The position numbers were made by a program, and so were the translations under genes. Shown here piece by piece: positions 1-5,440 of a stretch of 5,440 nucleotides of DNA (position 1 is the first letter of the stretch; each line of letters begins with the position of its first letter). The stretch spans positions 1 through 5,440 of the forward strand of contig JADZBY010000488.1 in assembly GCA_020851855.1 (NCBI GenBank), in the 5' to 3' direction. The notes beneath the pieces were generated by a model. It had not been told where the DNA came from and did not search any database. It saw nothing but the letters and a program-made list of their open reading frames with translations. Source of the DNA: Anaerolineae bacterium (GTDB lineage: Bacteria; Chloroflexota; Anaerolineae; Aggregatilineales; UBA2796).

Positions 1-1474
1 CGCCGTGCTTGAGATAGCCGTACAGGCAGTGCACGCCGTCTCCCAGCCAGGCGTTCACGTCAAGATAGTCGGGCGTATAGGCGTACAGCCACAGCGCAGG
101 CCGCGACGGGTCATTGCGGCGGATGGTACTGTACGTGCCGTTCGCCACCCGGTCGATGGTCGGCTGCGGCACGGGCGTGACGCGGACCGCCGCCGGGTTG
201 CAGCCCAGGTTCGCCCGCCAGCTTTCCACGACGGCGCGCGCCAATGCGACCATCTCCGGCGCATCGCTGACCATGAGGTCCAGCGTCTCGCGCAGACTGC
301 AACCGGGCATGCCCGCCGCTTCGAGGGCAGCGCGGGCGGCGTCGGGCGCAAAGCCGCGATTGTCCATCTCGGACGCCGGGCCGCTCAACGCGCCGGGCGG
401 AGTCATGCGCCACGCGGGCAATGCTGCGCCGGGCGGCAGCGCCGCCAGCAGCACGTTGCGGTCAATGCCGAGCGCCAGCCCACGCCGCAACGCATCGCTG
501 GCCGTCAGCGGCAGTTCCGCCGAAAAGCCGAGCAGGATGACGGTCTGCCCCGGCACGGCCAGCACGGCGTTCGGCTGCGAGGCGGCGATGGCCGTCGCCG
601 CGTGGATGTCTACCCGCGCAAAGTCCACGCCGCCCGCCAGAAACGACGGGGCCATGGCGTCCATGTTCGGCGCGAAACCGACGAGCACCTGCTCGACGTT
701 GCCGGCGGGCGCATCTGGCCAGTGCGGGTTGCGGACGAGCGTCGCCAGCGCCGCATCCCGCGCGGTGAGCGTCCACGGGCCGCTGGTGTACATCACGCCG
801 GGCACGGTCCACTCGCCCGCGTTGGCCGCCTCACGCGGCACGGGCTTGAACTCCGGCAGGGCCATCAGCGCCGGGAAATAAGGGGCCGGGAACAGCAGCC
901 GAAATTCGACGGTGCGGGCATCCACGACGCGCACGCCCAACTCCCGCTCGACGAAGGCGTCGTCCACGAGCAGCGGATTGGCGCTAGACGTGATGCGGCA
1001 GCCCTCGATGACGTACAGCACATGCGTGACCGGGTTGGGCGGCTCCGGGTCACAAGCCCGCCGCGCCGCAAAGCGCACGTCTTCGGCGTCCACCGGGCGC
1101 ACCGCCGTGATCGCGCCGTCCGGCCCGACCTGCACCCAGGGAATGTCCTCGCGCAGCGTGAACGTCCAGGTCAGGCCGTCGTCGCTGACGCGCCATTCCT
1201 TCGCCAGCGCCGGCAGGATGGCGTTCTGATATGGATCGTGCCGCACCAGCCCGATGAACAGGTTTTCGATCAGGTCCTGGGCGGACGTGTCGGCGGGCGT
1301 CACGGCCTGTGGGTCCAGGGTGAGCGGCGCGAGCATCGCCACGCGGGCGGCGACCGGCTCCTGGGCCTGTGCGGGCAGCGCCATGCCGGGGAACAGCAGC
1401 GTCACGGCAAGGGCGAGCAGAACGAGCAGGATGGACACCCGCCGGGGGCTGGTGAAGGAACGTGCGAGTCGCAA
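1..1474 (-). CDS. ABC transporter substrate-binding protein, family 5 (peptide/solute type), C-terminus cut by window edge
   Basis: The visible 491 residues form a secreted solute-binding protein of the SBP_bac_5 family. Members capture peptides, nickel or other solutes outside the membrane and pass them to an ABC permease. Residues 1-38 are a signal peptide: arginines, a hydrophobic stretch (VSILLVLLALAVTLLF) and an AQA-Q cleavage site. There is no lipobox cysteine. Family signatures follow in order: LTLDP (51-55), ENLFIGLV (70-77), LAKEWRVSDDGLTWTFTLRED (90-110), VDAEDVRFA (128-136), GPWTL (242-246), RNPHW (248-252), the AIDR-like GIDRN (336-340) and FAPDAARAALEAAG (375-388). The start is TTG at 1474, because GGAGG lies 5 bases upstream and no ATG or GTG precedes it in frame after the previous gene. 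Cysteines at 141, 159, 392, 425 and 483 could form disulfides. The family usually runs about 500-600 residues, so a modest tail is missing. No permease or ATPase gene is visible, and the substrate cannot be told. Confidence 0.9.
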   Translation of the reverse strand, partial: MRLARSFTSPRRVSILLVLLALAVTLLFPGMALPAQAQEPVAARVAMLAPLTLDPQAVTPADTSAQDLIENLFIGLVRHDPYQNAILPALAKEWRVSDDGLTWTFTLREDIPWVQVGPDGAITAVRPVDAEDVRFAARRACDPEPPNPVTHVLYVIEGCRITSSANPLLVDDAFVERELGVRVVDARTVEFRLLFPAPYFPALMALPEFKPVPREAANAGEWTVPGVMYTSGPWTLTARDAALATLVRNPHWPDAPAGNVEQVLVGFAPNMDAMAPSFLAGGVDFARVDIHAATAIAASQPNAVLAVPGQTVILLGFSAELPLTASDALRRGLALGIDRNVLLAALPPGAALPAWRMTPPGALSGPASEMDNRGFAPDAARAALEAAGMPGCSLRETLDLMVSDAPEMVALARAVVESWRANLGCNPAAVRVTPVPQPTIDRVANGTYSTIRRNDPSRPALWLYAYTPDYLDVNAWLGDGVHCLYGYLKHG

Positions 1475-1479
1475 ACTGA

Positions 1480-1484
1480 CCTCC
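1480..1484 (-). promoter_or_regulatory. Shine-Dalgarno site fixing the TTG start of the substrate-binding protein gene
   Basis: The minus strand reads GGAGG, then TCAGT, then TTG. This strong ribosome-binding site, 5 bases from the codon, places the start at the rare initiator TTG directly before the signal peptide. Confidence 0.7.
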
Positions 1485-1505
1485 AGACAAGGGATAAGGC
1501 ACGCC

Positions 1506-1527
1506 GCCGGGCCGGTAATCGCCCGGC
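1506..1527 (-). other. Small GC-rich hairpin in the leader of the substrate-binding protein gene
   Basis: GCCGGGC and GCCCGGC form a 7-base inverted repeat around an 8-base loop. It lies in the 119-base gap, ending about 30 bases upstream of the TTG start. No T run follows it on the minus strand, so it is not a standard intrinsic terminator. It could trim readthrough from the upstream gene or protect an mRNA end, but a chance palindrome in GC-rich DNA is also possible. Confidence 0.25.
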
Positions 1528-1593
1528 AGCCCTCAAACTCTCTCTTCAGCGCGAAAAACCTTGCAAAAAGCGCGGATGAATGGGGATCGAATC

Positions 1594-3387
1594 CTACCCG
1601 CCACGCTCCAATGTTAACACAAACATGCCCTCACCGGGCAGCGTTTCCCGGCCAAAGCGCGTGGCGCGGATGGTGTATGTGCCCGTGTCCGGCAGCGGGA
1701 AGTTGCTGATCTGCGCGTCCGTCGGGCGCAGGCCGGGCGCGTTGGCGTCGTCGCTGGCCACCAGACGGCGGCGCTGCGGCCCGACCAGGTCGACGAACGG
1801 GTCGAGTGGGCTGTTTTCCGCCGCGCGCAGCGTGATGGTGACCACGTCGCCCGCCCGCCCGTCAAAGCTGTACGTCCACATGAAGGCGTCGGCGGTGATC
1901 TGGCCGGTCACGGGCGCGCCGAGGCTGATCGGCCCGCCGTCGCGTGTCCCCGCCTCGAGATTGAGCGCCGGTTTGCCGTCTACCACGAAGGCCACAATCT
2001 GCGGGAATGGCCCGCCGTCTGCCACATACAGCGGCCCGCCGTCCGATGCGATGGCGAGCGCCACCGGGCGCGCGATCTGGCCGGTCTTGGGCGGCAGCGC
2101 GGCGTCGTACGGCTCTCCGATCACGTTCTTCAGCGCGCCGTCCGGCTCCAGTTGCAGGATTCCCCGGTCGCTGGTCGCCACGAACATGTTGCGGAAGCCA
2201 TCCACGACGAGCGCCAGCGGCTCGGCCCCGGCCAGCGCTTCTGCGCCGAGATTCTGGGCCAGAATGTTGCCGTTGGCGTCCAGGCGGATGATGCCGTTCG
2301 TATTGCGCGCCACGATGTGGATGTTGCCGTCAAAGTCCACCGCCATATGCGGCGCATCGACCGGCCCAAACTCTTGAGAATAGTCCCAGGCCGTCGCCGG
2401 GCGGCCCAGTGTGCTCAGCGGATGGATTTTGAAGCCGGTCGTGCTCTGGTCCAGCACGAAAAAACCGCGTGGGCTGGTATCAAATTGCGCCGGGGCGTCC
2501 GGACCAAACTCGCCGCGCCCTTCGCCTTGCACGCCGCCCACGAAGACCTGCGCCACGCCGTCGGGCGTGAGTTGCCAGAGCGCGTGCCGGGCCGGGTCGG
2601 CGATGATCAGCGTGCCGTCTTCGCGCGCCACCAGCCCGGCGAAGCTGCTCATCTCCGCCGGGCGCACCACCGGGCCGGGCACGCCGTTGCCGCTGACCAC
2701 CCACACGCCGCGTTCCCGGTCGGAAGCATACAGCGTCGCGCCGCCGGGCCGCAGCGCCAGTCCGGTCAGGTGGGTCAGGTCCGGCGCAGGAAGCTGCCAG
2801 AGCACCGCCGTGATGTTGTCGCCTTCCAGCCCACTCGATGGTGGGAAGAATCCGAGTGTGGTGGCCAGCACCGCGAACCAGTCGCGTGCGCCGGATGTCC
2901 AGCCTGCCTGGGTGGCCAGGCCGCGCACAATGGCGATCCGGCGATGGCCGGTCGAGAGCACCGCCGTGCGCACCGTCATATCCTGGTCGAGCGCATTCAC
3001 CGTGGCCGCCACGCCGGACGCGCCGCCAAAGCGCACCGGCTCTGCAACGGCCCCTTCGCCCGCCAGTTGGCTGAGCAGGCCGGCCAGATCGCCTGCGCCT
3101 GCCAGGCCGAGCTGCCGCAGGCTGCTCATCGTGACGCTGAAGATCAGCCCGGACGGCGGCAAACCCTGGTCGAGCGCATCCAGATCGGCAGCCGTGCCCG
3201 CCGTCACCGTGGCGGCGAGCGGCGTCTCGCGCACCGTCCAGCCTGGCGGGTACTGGAAGGCCATGCCCAGCGTCTCGTTGCGATACAGGATCATGTCGCC
3301 CTGGGCGCGCATGGGCGCGCTCGCGCCGAGCGCCACGCCCAGACACAGGGCGGTAAGCAGCCATCGCAGCATTTTCAGGCGGTTCAC
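1594..3387 (-). CDS. Secreted protein: PsbP-like domain, six-bladed beta-propeller, C-terminal PPC domain
   Basis: This 597-residue protein is predicted to be exported; its exact function is unknown. Residues 1-28 look like a signal peptide (NRLKMLR, then WLLTALCLGVALGASA, cleavage near RA-Q). Residues 32-182 resemble PsbP-like or DUF1795-type secreted domains, opening with YRNETLGMAFQYPPGWTV. Residues 197-471 contain six propeller repeats of NHL/SMP-30 type, such as MAVDFDGNIHIVARNTNGII and LYVAD. Residues 492-593 match the bacterial pre-peptidase C-terminal (PPC) fold, with GQITADAFMWTYSFDGRAGD, LDPFVDLVGP, SDDAN and LPDTGTYTI. PPC domains are usual on secreted enzymes, but no protease or other catalytic motif is visible, so a binding or surface role is more likely. 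The start is GTG at 3387, with GAGGAG 12 bases upstream. The frame is open to GTG 3426, which would add 13 residues but has no ribosome-binding site and lies beside the predicted transcription start. Confidence 0.88.
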   Translation of the reverse strand: MNRLKMLRWLLTALCLGVALGASAPMRAQGDMILYRNETLGMAFQYPPGWTVRETPLAATVTAGTAADLDALDQGLPPSGLIFSVTMSSLRQLGLAGAGDLAGLLSQLAGEGAVAEPVRFGGASGVAATVNALDQDMTVRTAVLSTGHRRIAIVRGLATQAGWTSGARDWFAVLATTLGFFPPSSGLEGDNITAVLWQLPAPDLTHLTGLALRPGGATLYASDRERGVWVVSGNGVPGPVVRPAEMSSFAGLVAREDGTLIIADPARHALWQLTPDGVAQVFVGGVQGEGRGEFGPDAPAQFDTSPRGFFVLDQSTTGFKIHPLSTLGRPATAWDYSQEFGPVDAPHMAVDFDGNIHIVARNTNGIIRLDANGNILAQNLGAEALAGAEPLALVVDGFRNMFVATSDRGILQLEPDGALKNVIGEPYDAALPPKTGQIARPVALAIASDGGPLYVADGGPFPQIVAFVVDGKPALNLEAGTRDGGPISLGAPVTGQITADAFMWTYSFDGRAGDVVTITLRAAENSPLDPFVDLVGPQRRRLVASDDANAPGLRPTDAQISNFPLPDTGTYTIRATRFGRETLPGEGMFVLTLERGG

Positions 3388-3399
3388 CGTGCGGCCTGT

Positions 3400-3405
3400 C
3401 TCCTC
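3400..3405 (-). promoter_or_regulatory. Ribosome-binding site supporting GTG 3387 as the start of the propeller protein
   Basis: GAGGAG on the minus strand is the only purine-rich site near the 5' end of this gene. Its 12-base spacing to GTG 3387 is longer than usual, so the choice is favoured rather than proven. GTG 3426 and ATG 3372 have no comparable site. Confidence 0.45.
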
Positions 3406-3436
3406 GCTCGTCGTTTGCCGGACCACTCACGCGGGG

Positions 3437-3465
3437 AGTTTAGGCCAAACGCCGCCGCCGTTCAA
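3437..3465 (-). promoter_or_regulatory. Candidate sigma-70-type promoter for the propeller protein gene
   Basis: On the minus strand TTGAAC (3465-3460) and TAAACT (3442-3437) are separated by exactly 17 bases. Each matches the -35 and -10 consensus at four of six positions. Transcription would begin near 3430, giving a leader of about 43 bases before GTG 3387. The position, between the upstream stop codon and this gene, fits, but such matches also arise by chance. Confidence 0.35.
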
Positions 3466-3486
3466 GCCGGAAGTTGGGCGGCGCGC

Positions 3487-3918
3487 CTACGCCTGCCCGT
3501 CGGCGCTGGGCGCGGCGTCGATGGCCTCGCTGAAGGTCGGCGTGATGCGGATCGGGGAATAATACGCCTCACCGTCATCCAGCCGGGCTTCGATCAGATA
3601 TAGCCCCTGTGTGCGCAGCGTGAACGAAACGCGCGCCATGTACTCGATGTTCTTATCGGGCGGGACGGCGATGCGTGTGCGCGTCGTGAGGGGCGTCGGT
3701 TTGGCCTCTCCGGCGTGAAAGATGTTGAACTGGATGTCATACGCTCCCGGTGGGGCCATCACGTTGGCGACCAGCACCAGATCGAGCGGTACGGGCAGAC
3801 TGTGCACGGCCAGATGGCTGATCGGATTCAGCCGCCAGCCGCCCGTCACGTCGTCGCGGTCCACGTGGGAGCAGATCAGCAGGGAGAATATGCGTGGACT
3901 CAAGCTAAAGGCGGCCAT
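3487..3918 (-). CDS. DUF6941-like protein of unknown function
   Basis: This 143-residue protein has no signal peptide or membrane segment, so it should be cytoplasmic. Its layout resembles the DUF6941 family, small beta-rich proteins of unknown function. The opening (SPRIFSLLICSHVDRDDVTGGWRLNPI) is the family-like 'report' segment. A strand pattern follows: PLDLVLVANVMAPPGAYDIQFNIF near 44-67, RTRIAVPPDKNIEYMARVSFTL near 80-101, and GLYLIEARLDDGEAYYSPIRI near 105-125. The tail is short and polar. The start is ATG 3918, with AGGAG 9 bases upstream. The same frame is open further right, to 4248, but that part lies antisense to the ParB-like gene and is not credible. The gene is divergent from the ParB-like gene and lies 99 bases upstream of the propeller gene. 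The family assignment comes from recall of its pattern and is moderate; the coding call is firm. Confidence 0.82.
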   Translation of the reverse strand: MAAFSLSPRIFSLLICSHVDRDDVTGGWRLNPISHLAVHSLPVPLDLVLVANVMAPPGAYDIQFNIFHAGEAKPTPLTTRTRIAVPPDKNIEYMARVSFTLRTQGLYLIEARLDDGEAYYSPIRITPTFSEAIDAAPSADGQA

Positions 3919-3927
3919 CGTGGTACA

Positions 3928-3932
3928 CTCCT
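3928..3932 (-). promoter_or_regulatory. Ribosome-binding site deciding the start of the DUF6941-like gene
   Basis: AGGAG on the minus strand lies 9 bases before ATG 3918. It rules against the much longer open frame that reaches 4248. Confidence 0.6.
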
Positions 3933-3948
3933 GGATGCCCAATCGGCG

Positions 3949-3998
3949 CGTCGACCCATTCATGCAACAAGTATAATCGTGCCGCGTAAAGATGTGCG
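3949..3998. promoter_or_regulatory. Divergent promoter region with a -10 box usable on both strands
   Basis: The octamer AGTATAAT (3970-3977) gives a perfect TATAAT at 3972-3977 on the plus strand and TATACT at 3975-3970 on the minus strand. For the plus strand, TCGACC (3951-3956) is a possible -35 with a short 15-base spacer, and transcription would start near 3984, about 100 bases before the ParB-like gene. For the minus strand, CGCACA (3998-3993) is a weak -35 with 17-base spacing, and transcription would start near 3963, about 45 bases before the DUF6941-like ATG. It is the only clear AT-rich -10 between the two divergent starts. Overlapping boxes would make the two directions compete for polymerase; this is inference. 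Confidence 0.5.
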
Positions 3999-4073
3999 GG
4001 CATCGTACGTCGCCTGTGAACCCTTTGAACGACGCCTGCCAGCGCCGGTGGGACGATTGTGACGTGACCGAGA

Positions 4074-4078
4074 GAGGA
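4074..4078 (+). promoter_or_regulatory. Ribosome-binding site fixing ATG 4085 of the ParB-like gene
   Basis: GAGGA, within AGAGAGGA, lies 6 bases before ATG 4085. The earlier in-frame ATG at 3992 and GTG at 4064 lack such a site, so the 31 codons upstream are treated as leader. Confidence 0.65.
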
Positions 4079-4084
4079 CAAGGG

Positions 4085-5008
4085 ATGTCGTTAAGCGCAG
4101 AAAAGTATCGGCTGGCCGAGGCCCAGAAGAACTGGAGAAAGGCCCGCAGCGCCGCCCTATGGGCAAGACTCAACGCGTCGCTGGATGACAACCGCCAGAT
4201 GCTTCTCGATTTCAACGAAGTCTCGCGCCGCCTGCATCTGCGTAACACCCGTTATCGTGGCCTGCAGAGCATTCCACTCGACCAGATCGTCGGCAGCATG
4301 GGCCGCTATCGTGATTTCACCCGGACCTTCTTGCCGCTTCATAATAGCCTGCGCCCGCGCTGGGAGAGTCTGGCGGCCTTCACGCTGTCCACCGGGAATG
4401 CTGGCTTTCCGGCCATCGAGGTCTTCAAAGCCGGGCACTGGTATTTCGTCAAGGACGGCAATCACCGCTGCTCTGTGGCGCGGCAGTTTGGTTTCACCTA
4501 CATCGATGCCATCGTCCTTGAATTTACCGATTGCATCCCGGACACCTCGCCCGACGAGGGCATCGAGGGGATGCTGTTGCGCGCCGAGGAGAAGGAATTT
4601 CTGGAATCCACCCGCCTGGACGAGACGCGGCCCGATCACGGCATCCGGCTCACACAGCTGGGCGGCTACACGGACATCTTGAGCCACATCGAGAGCTACC
4701 GCGAGGCGCTGGGCCGGATTGACGAGGCGGATTTCAGCCTGGAAGACGCCGCCGCCGCGTGGTACGACATCCTGTACGAGAGCATCGTGCAGCTTGTGCG
4801 TGAGGAAGGCGTGCTGTCGCGCTTCCCGCACCGCACCGAGGCGGACTTTTTCGTCTGGCTCATCCGCCACCGGGACGAGATCGCGCAGATGGACAGCGGC
4901 CCGGCCCACGTACACGGCGCGGCGCTCGTCTTCCGCCAGCAGCACACCTTCAGCCTCTTCAAGCGGCTCCGGCTGCTCCTGCACGCCTTCTTCACATCGC
5001 GGCGCTGA
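4085..5008 (+). CDS. ParB-like nuclease-fold / DUF4032-type protein
   Basis: This 307-residue protein has no signal peptide and should be cytoplasmic. Residues 57-150 carry a ParB/sulfiredoxin-like core. It begins RYRGLQSIPLDQIVGSMGRYRDF (57-79), continues through FLPLHNSLRPRW and PAIEVFKAGHWYFVKDGNHRCSVAR (109-133), and ends YIDAIVLEF (139-147). The DGNHR motif (124-128) is the nucleotide/phosphate-binding signature of ParB-fold proteins. The C-terminal part (about 226-270), WYDILYESIVQLVREEGVLSRFPHRTEADFFVWLIRHRDEI, matches the conserved FP-R-TEAD-W segment of DUF4032 proteins. The last 25 residues are basic and hydrophobic (FKRLRLLLHAFF). ParB itself binds centromere-like parS and hydrolyses CTP, but no helix-turn-helix domain and no parA gene are visible here. 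A chromosome-segregation role should therefore not be assumed, and homologs are often mislabelled as ParB or transcriptional regulator. The start is ATG 4085, on its ribosome-binding site. The gene is transcribed away from the DUF6941-like gene. Confidence 0.88.
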   Translation: MSLSAEKYRLAEAQKNWRKARSAALWARLNASLDDNRQMLLDFNEVSRRLHLRNTRYRGLQSIPLDQIVGSMGRYRDFTRTFLPLHNSLRPRWESLAAFTLSTGNAGFPAIEVFKAGHWYFVKDGNHRCSVARQFGFTYIDAIVLEFTDCIPDTSPDEGIEGMLLRAEEKEFLESTRLDETRPDHGIRLTQLGGYTDILSHIESYREALGRIDEADFSLEDAAAAWYDILYESIVQLVREEGVLSRFPHRTEADFFVWLIRHRDEIAQMDSGPAHVHGAALVFRQQHTFSLFKRLRLLLHAFFTSRR

Positions 5009-5023
5009 GCGGTCCGCCCGCGT

Positions 5024-5058
5024 CCCCGGCCCGTCTTCGTGAGGCAAAAGGGCCGGGG
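5024..5058 (+). terminator. GC-rich hairpin after the ParB-like gene, possible atypical terminator
   Basis: CCCCGGCCC (5024-5032) and GGGCCGGGG (5050-5058) form a perfect 9-base stem. Inside the loop, GTCT (5033-5036) can pair with AGGC (5042-5045), leaving AAAA bulged. It begins 15 bases after the stop codon, where a terminator is expected. No T run follows the stem, so it is not a textbook intrinsic terminator. It may instead stabilise the mRNA end or assist factor-dependent termination. Confidence 0.45.
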
Positions 5059-5084
5059 CAAGGTTCTGTGGCGCGCTCCGCGCG

Positions 5085-5283
5085 TCGTGTTGTAGCGCAC
5101 CGTATACATGCCGGTCGGCGGCAGGCCACGCCACACCCGCGCTTGCACGTCGCCGGTCGCGTTCGGGCCGATGTGCAACGCCCATTCGCCCGTCGTCAGC
5201 CGGTACACCTTCACCGGGACTTTGCCGTTATCCACGCTGTCAACCAGCGTATTCGCCGTGGGCAGCGTGGCGGGCAGTGCGCG
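5085..5283 (-). pseudogene. Coding-like remnant, no intact start or stop
   Basis: Between the ParB-like gene and the palindromic repeat the minus strand keeps a frame with strong G/C at third positions and balanced amino-acid content. It includes TLVDSVDNGKVPVKVYRL, TGEWALHIGPNATGDVQARV and WRGLPPTGMYTVRYN, which suggest a beta-rich extracellular domain. After about 5085 the frame turns arginine-rich and loses codon bias. It meets no stop until 4698, deep inside the ParB-like gene on the opposite strand. Upstream, the only initiator close by is a GTG at 5298 inside the palindrome, without a clear ribosome-binding site. The simplest reading is a decayed or truncated gene whose ends are lost. 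I do not recognise a family. A short real gene with a sequencing frameshift is the main alternative. Confidence 0.35.
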
Positions 5284-5286
5284 CTT

Positions 5287-5322
5287 CCCCCTCTCCACGC
5301 GGAGTACCGCGTAGAGAGGGGG
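5287..5322. repeat. REP-like intergenic palindrome
   Basis: The arms CCCCCTCTCCACGCGG (5287-5302) and CCGCGTAGAGAGGGGG (5307-5322) pair at 15 of 16 positions around an AGTA loop, with one C/A mismatch at 5296/5313. The flank GCAGGGGGTGAGGCTC (5322-5337) continues a pattern that I recall as common between genes in Chloroflexota and other GC-rich genomes: a GAGCCTCACCCCCTG lead followed by a CCCCCTCTC...GAGAGGGGG hairpin. The family name and genome copy number cannot be given from one copy. Such elements are usually non-coding and may act as mRNA-end stabilisers or non-autonomous mobile repeats. No T run follows on either strand, so it is not a normal terminator. Confidence 0.7.
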
Positions 5323-5358
5323 CAGGGGGTGAGGCTCTTCATTCCGCTTTGCCCCAGG

Positions 5359-5440
5359 CTATGTTAGAATCAGACCAGCCAGGGCAGCGCGCCCGGCGGC
5401 GTCCGCGCTGGCATCCCGTTCTCGCATGTGCTCATACGCC
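5359..5440 (-). CDS. C-terminal end of an unidentified protein, rest beyond the right edge
   Basis: The minus strand is open from the right edge for 26 codons and stops at TAG (5361-5359). The visible tail reads YEHMRERDASADAAGRAALA and then GLILT, an alanine-rich, probably helical end. Its composition looks more natural than the arginine-rich alternative on the plus strand. The palindromic repeat lies just past its stop, a common position for such elements. Too little is present to name a family, and 26 open codons in GC-rich DNA can occur by chance. Confidence 0.35.
   Translation of the reverse strand, partial: AYEHMRERDASADAAGRAALAGLILT

Noticed and set aside
5..1579. Long plus-strand open frame of 524 codons
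   Set aside because: It is antisense to the substrate-binding protein, is arginine/histidine/glycine-rich and shows no family motif. It is a side effect of GC-rich coding on the other strand.
1530..1593. Intrinsic terminator between the propeller gene and the substrate-binding gene
   Set aside because: Two runs of five T occur on the minus strand, but no stable GC stem precedes either of them directly.
2152..3603. Long plus-strand open frame of 483 codons
   Set aside because: It lies antisense to the propeller protein and its upstream gap, with low-quality composition and no motifs.
3921..3929. TGGTACACT as an extended -10 box on the plus strand
   Set aside because: It overlaps the ribosome-binding site of the DUF6941-like gene and matches poorly; TATAAT at 3972 is far better placed.
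3992..4084. Earlier ATG (3992) or GTG (4064) for the ParB-like protein
   Set aside because: Neither has a ribosome-binding site, the added residues are not family-like, and ATG 3992 is almost on the predicted transcription start.
3919..4248. N-terminal extension of the DUF6941-like protein
   Set aside because: It crosses the divergent promoter and overlaps the ParB-like gene on the other strand. The strong ribosome-binding site before ATG 3918 explains the start.
4157..5185. Minus-strand open frame of 342 codons
   Set aside because: It is almost entirely antisense to the well-supported ParB-like gene and has no recognisable motifs.
5361..5440. Plus-strand gene start with translation beginning MLESDQPGQR
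   Set aside because: There is no ribosome-binding site at a usable distance, the composition is arginine-rich, and the minus-strand reading is more natural. It is too short to settle.

Overview
The window is GC-rich DNA with strong G/C preference at third codon positions. It carries four well-supported genes plus some debris at the right end. Three things suggest a Chloroflexota bacterium, probably of the Anaerolineae type, although no marker gene is present to prove it. These are secreted proteins that combine a beta-propeller with a PPC domain, a stand-alone ParB-like/DUF4032-type protein, and an intergenic palindrome built on CCCCCTCTCC...GAGAGGGGG arms.

Left part (1-3918, minus strand): three genes read leftward. 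The first is a 143-aa protein resembling the DUF6941 family (3918-3487). The second is a 597-aa secreted protein with a PsbP-like domain, a six-bladed propeller and a C-terminal PPC domain (3387-1594). The third is a family 5 ABC-transporter substrate-binding protein that starts at a TTG codon (1474) and runs off the left edge. Gaps of 99 and 119 bases separate them. A plausible promoter lies in the first gap, so the secreted-protein gene may have its own transcript, with the substrate-binding gene possibly following on it.

Middle (3919-4084): a divergent intergenic region. One AT-rich octamer, AGTATAAT, can serve as a -10 box on both strands, for the DUF6941-like gene to the left and the ParB-like gene to the right.

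Right part (4085-5440): the plus-strand ParB-like/DUF4032-type gene ends at 5008 and is followed by a GC-rich hairpin without a T tract. From 5085 to 5283 the minus strand keeps a coding-like frame with no proper start or stop, best read as a gene remnant. It abuts a 36-base palindrome (5287-5322). The last 82 bases read best as the C-terminal end of another minus-strand gene.

No RNA gene, CRISPR array, transposase or defence system was found. The substrate-binding and propeller proteins belong outside the cytoplasmic membrane. The DUF6941-like and ParB-like proteins look cytoplasmic. No shared pathway can be read from the sequence, and I see no convincing new multi-gene system.
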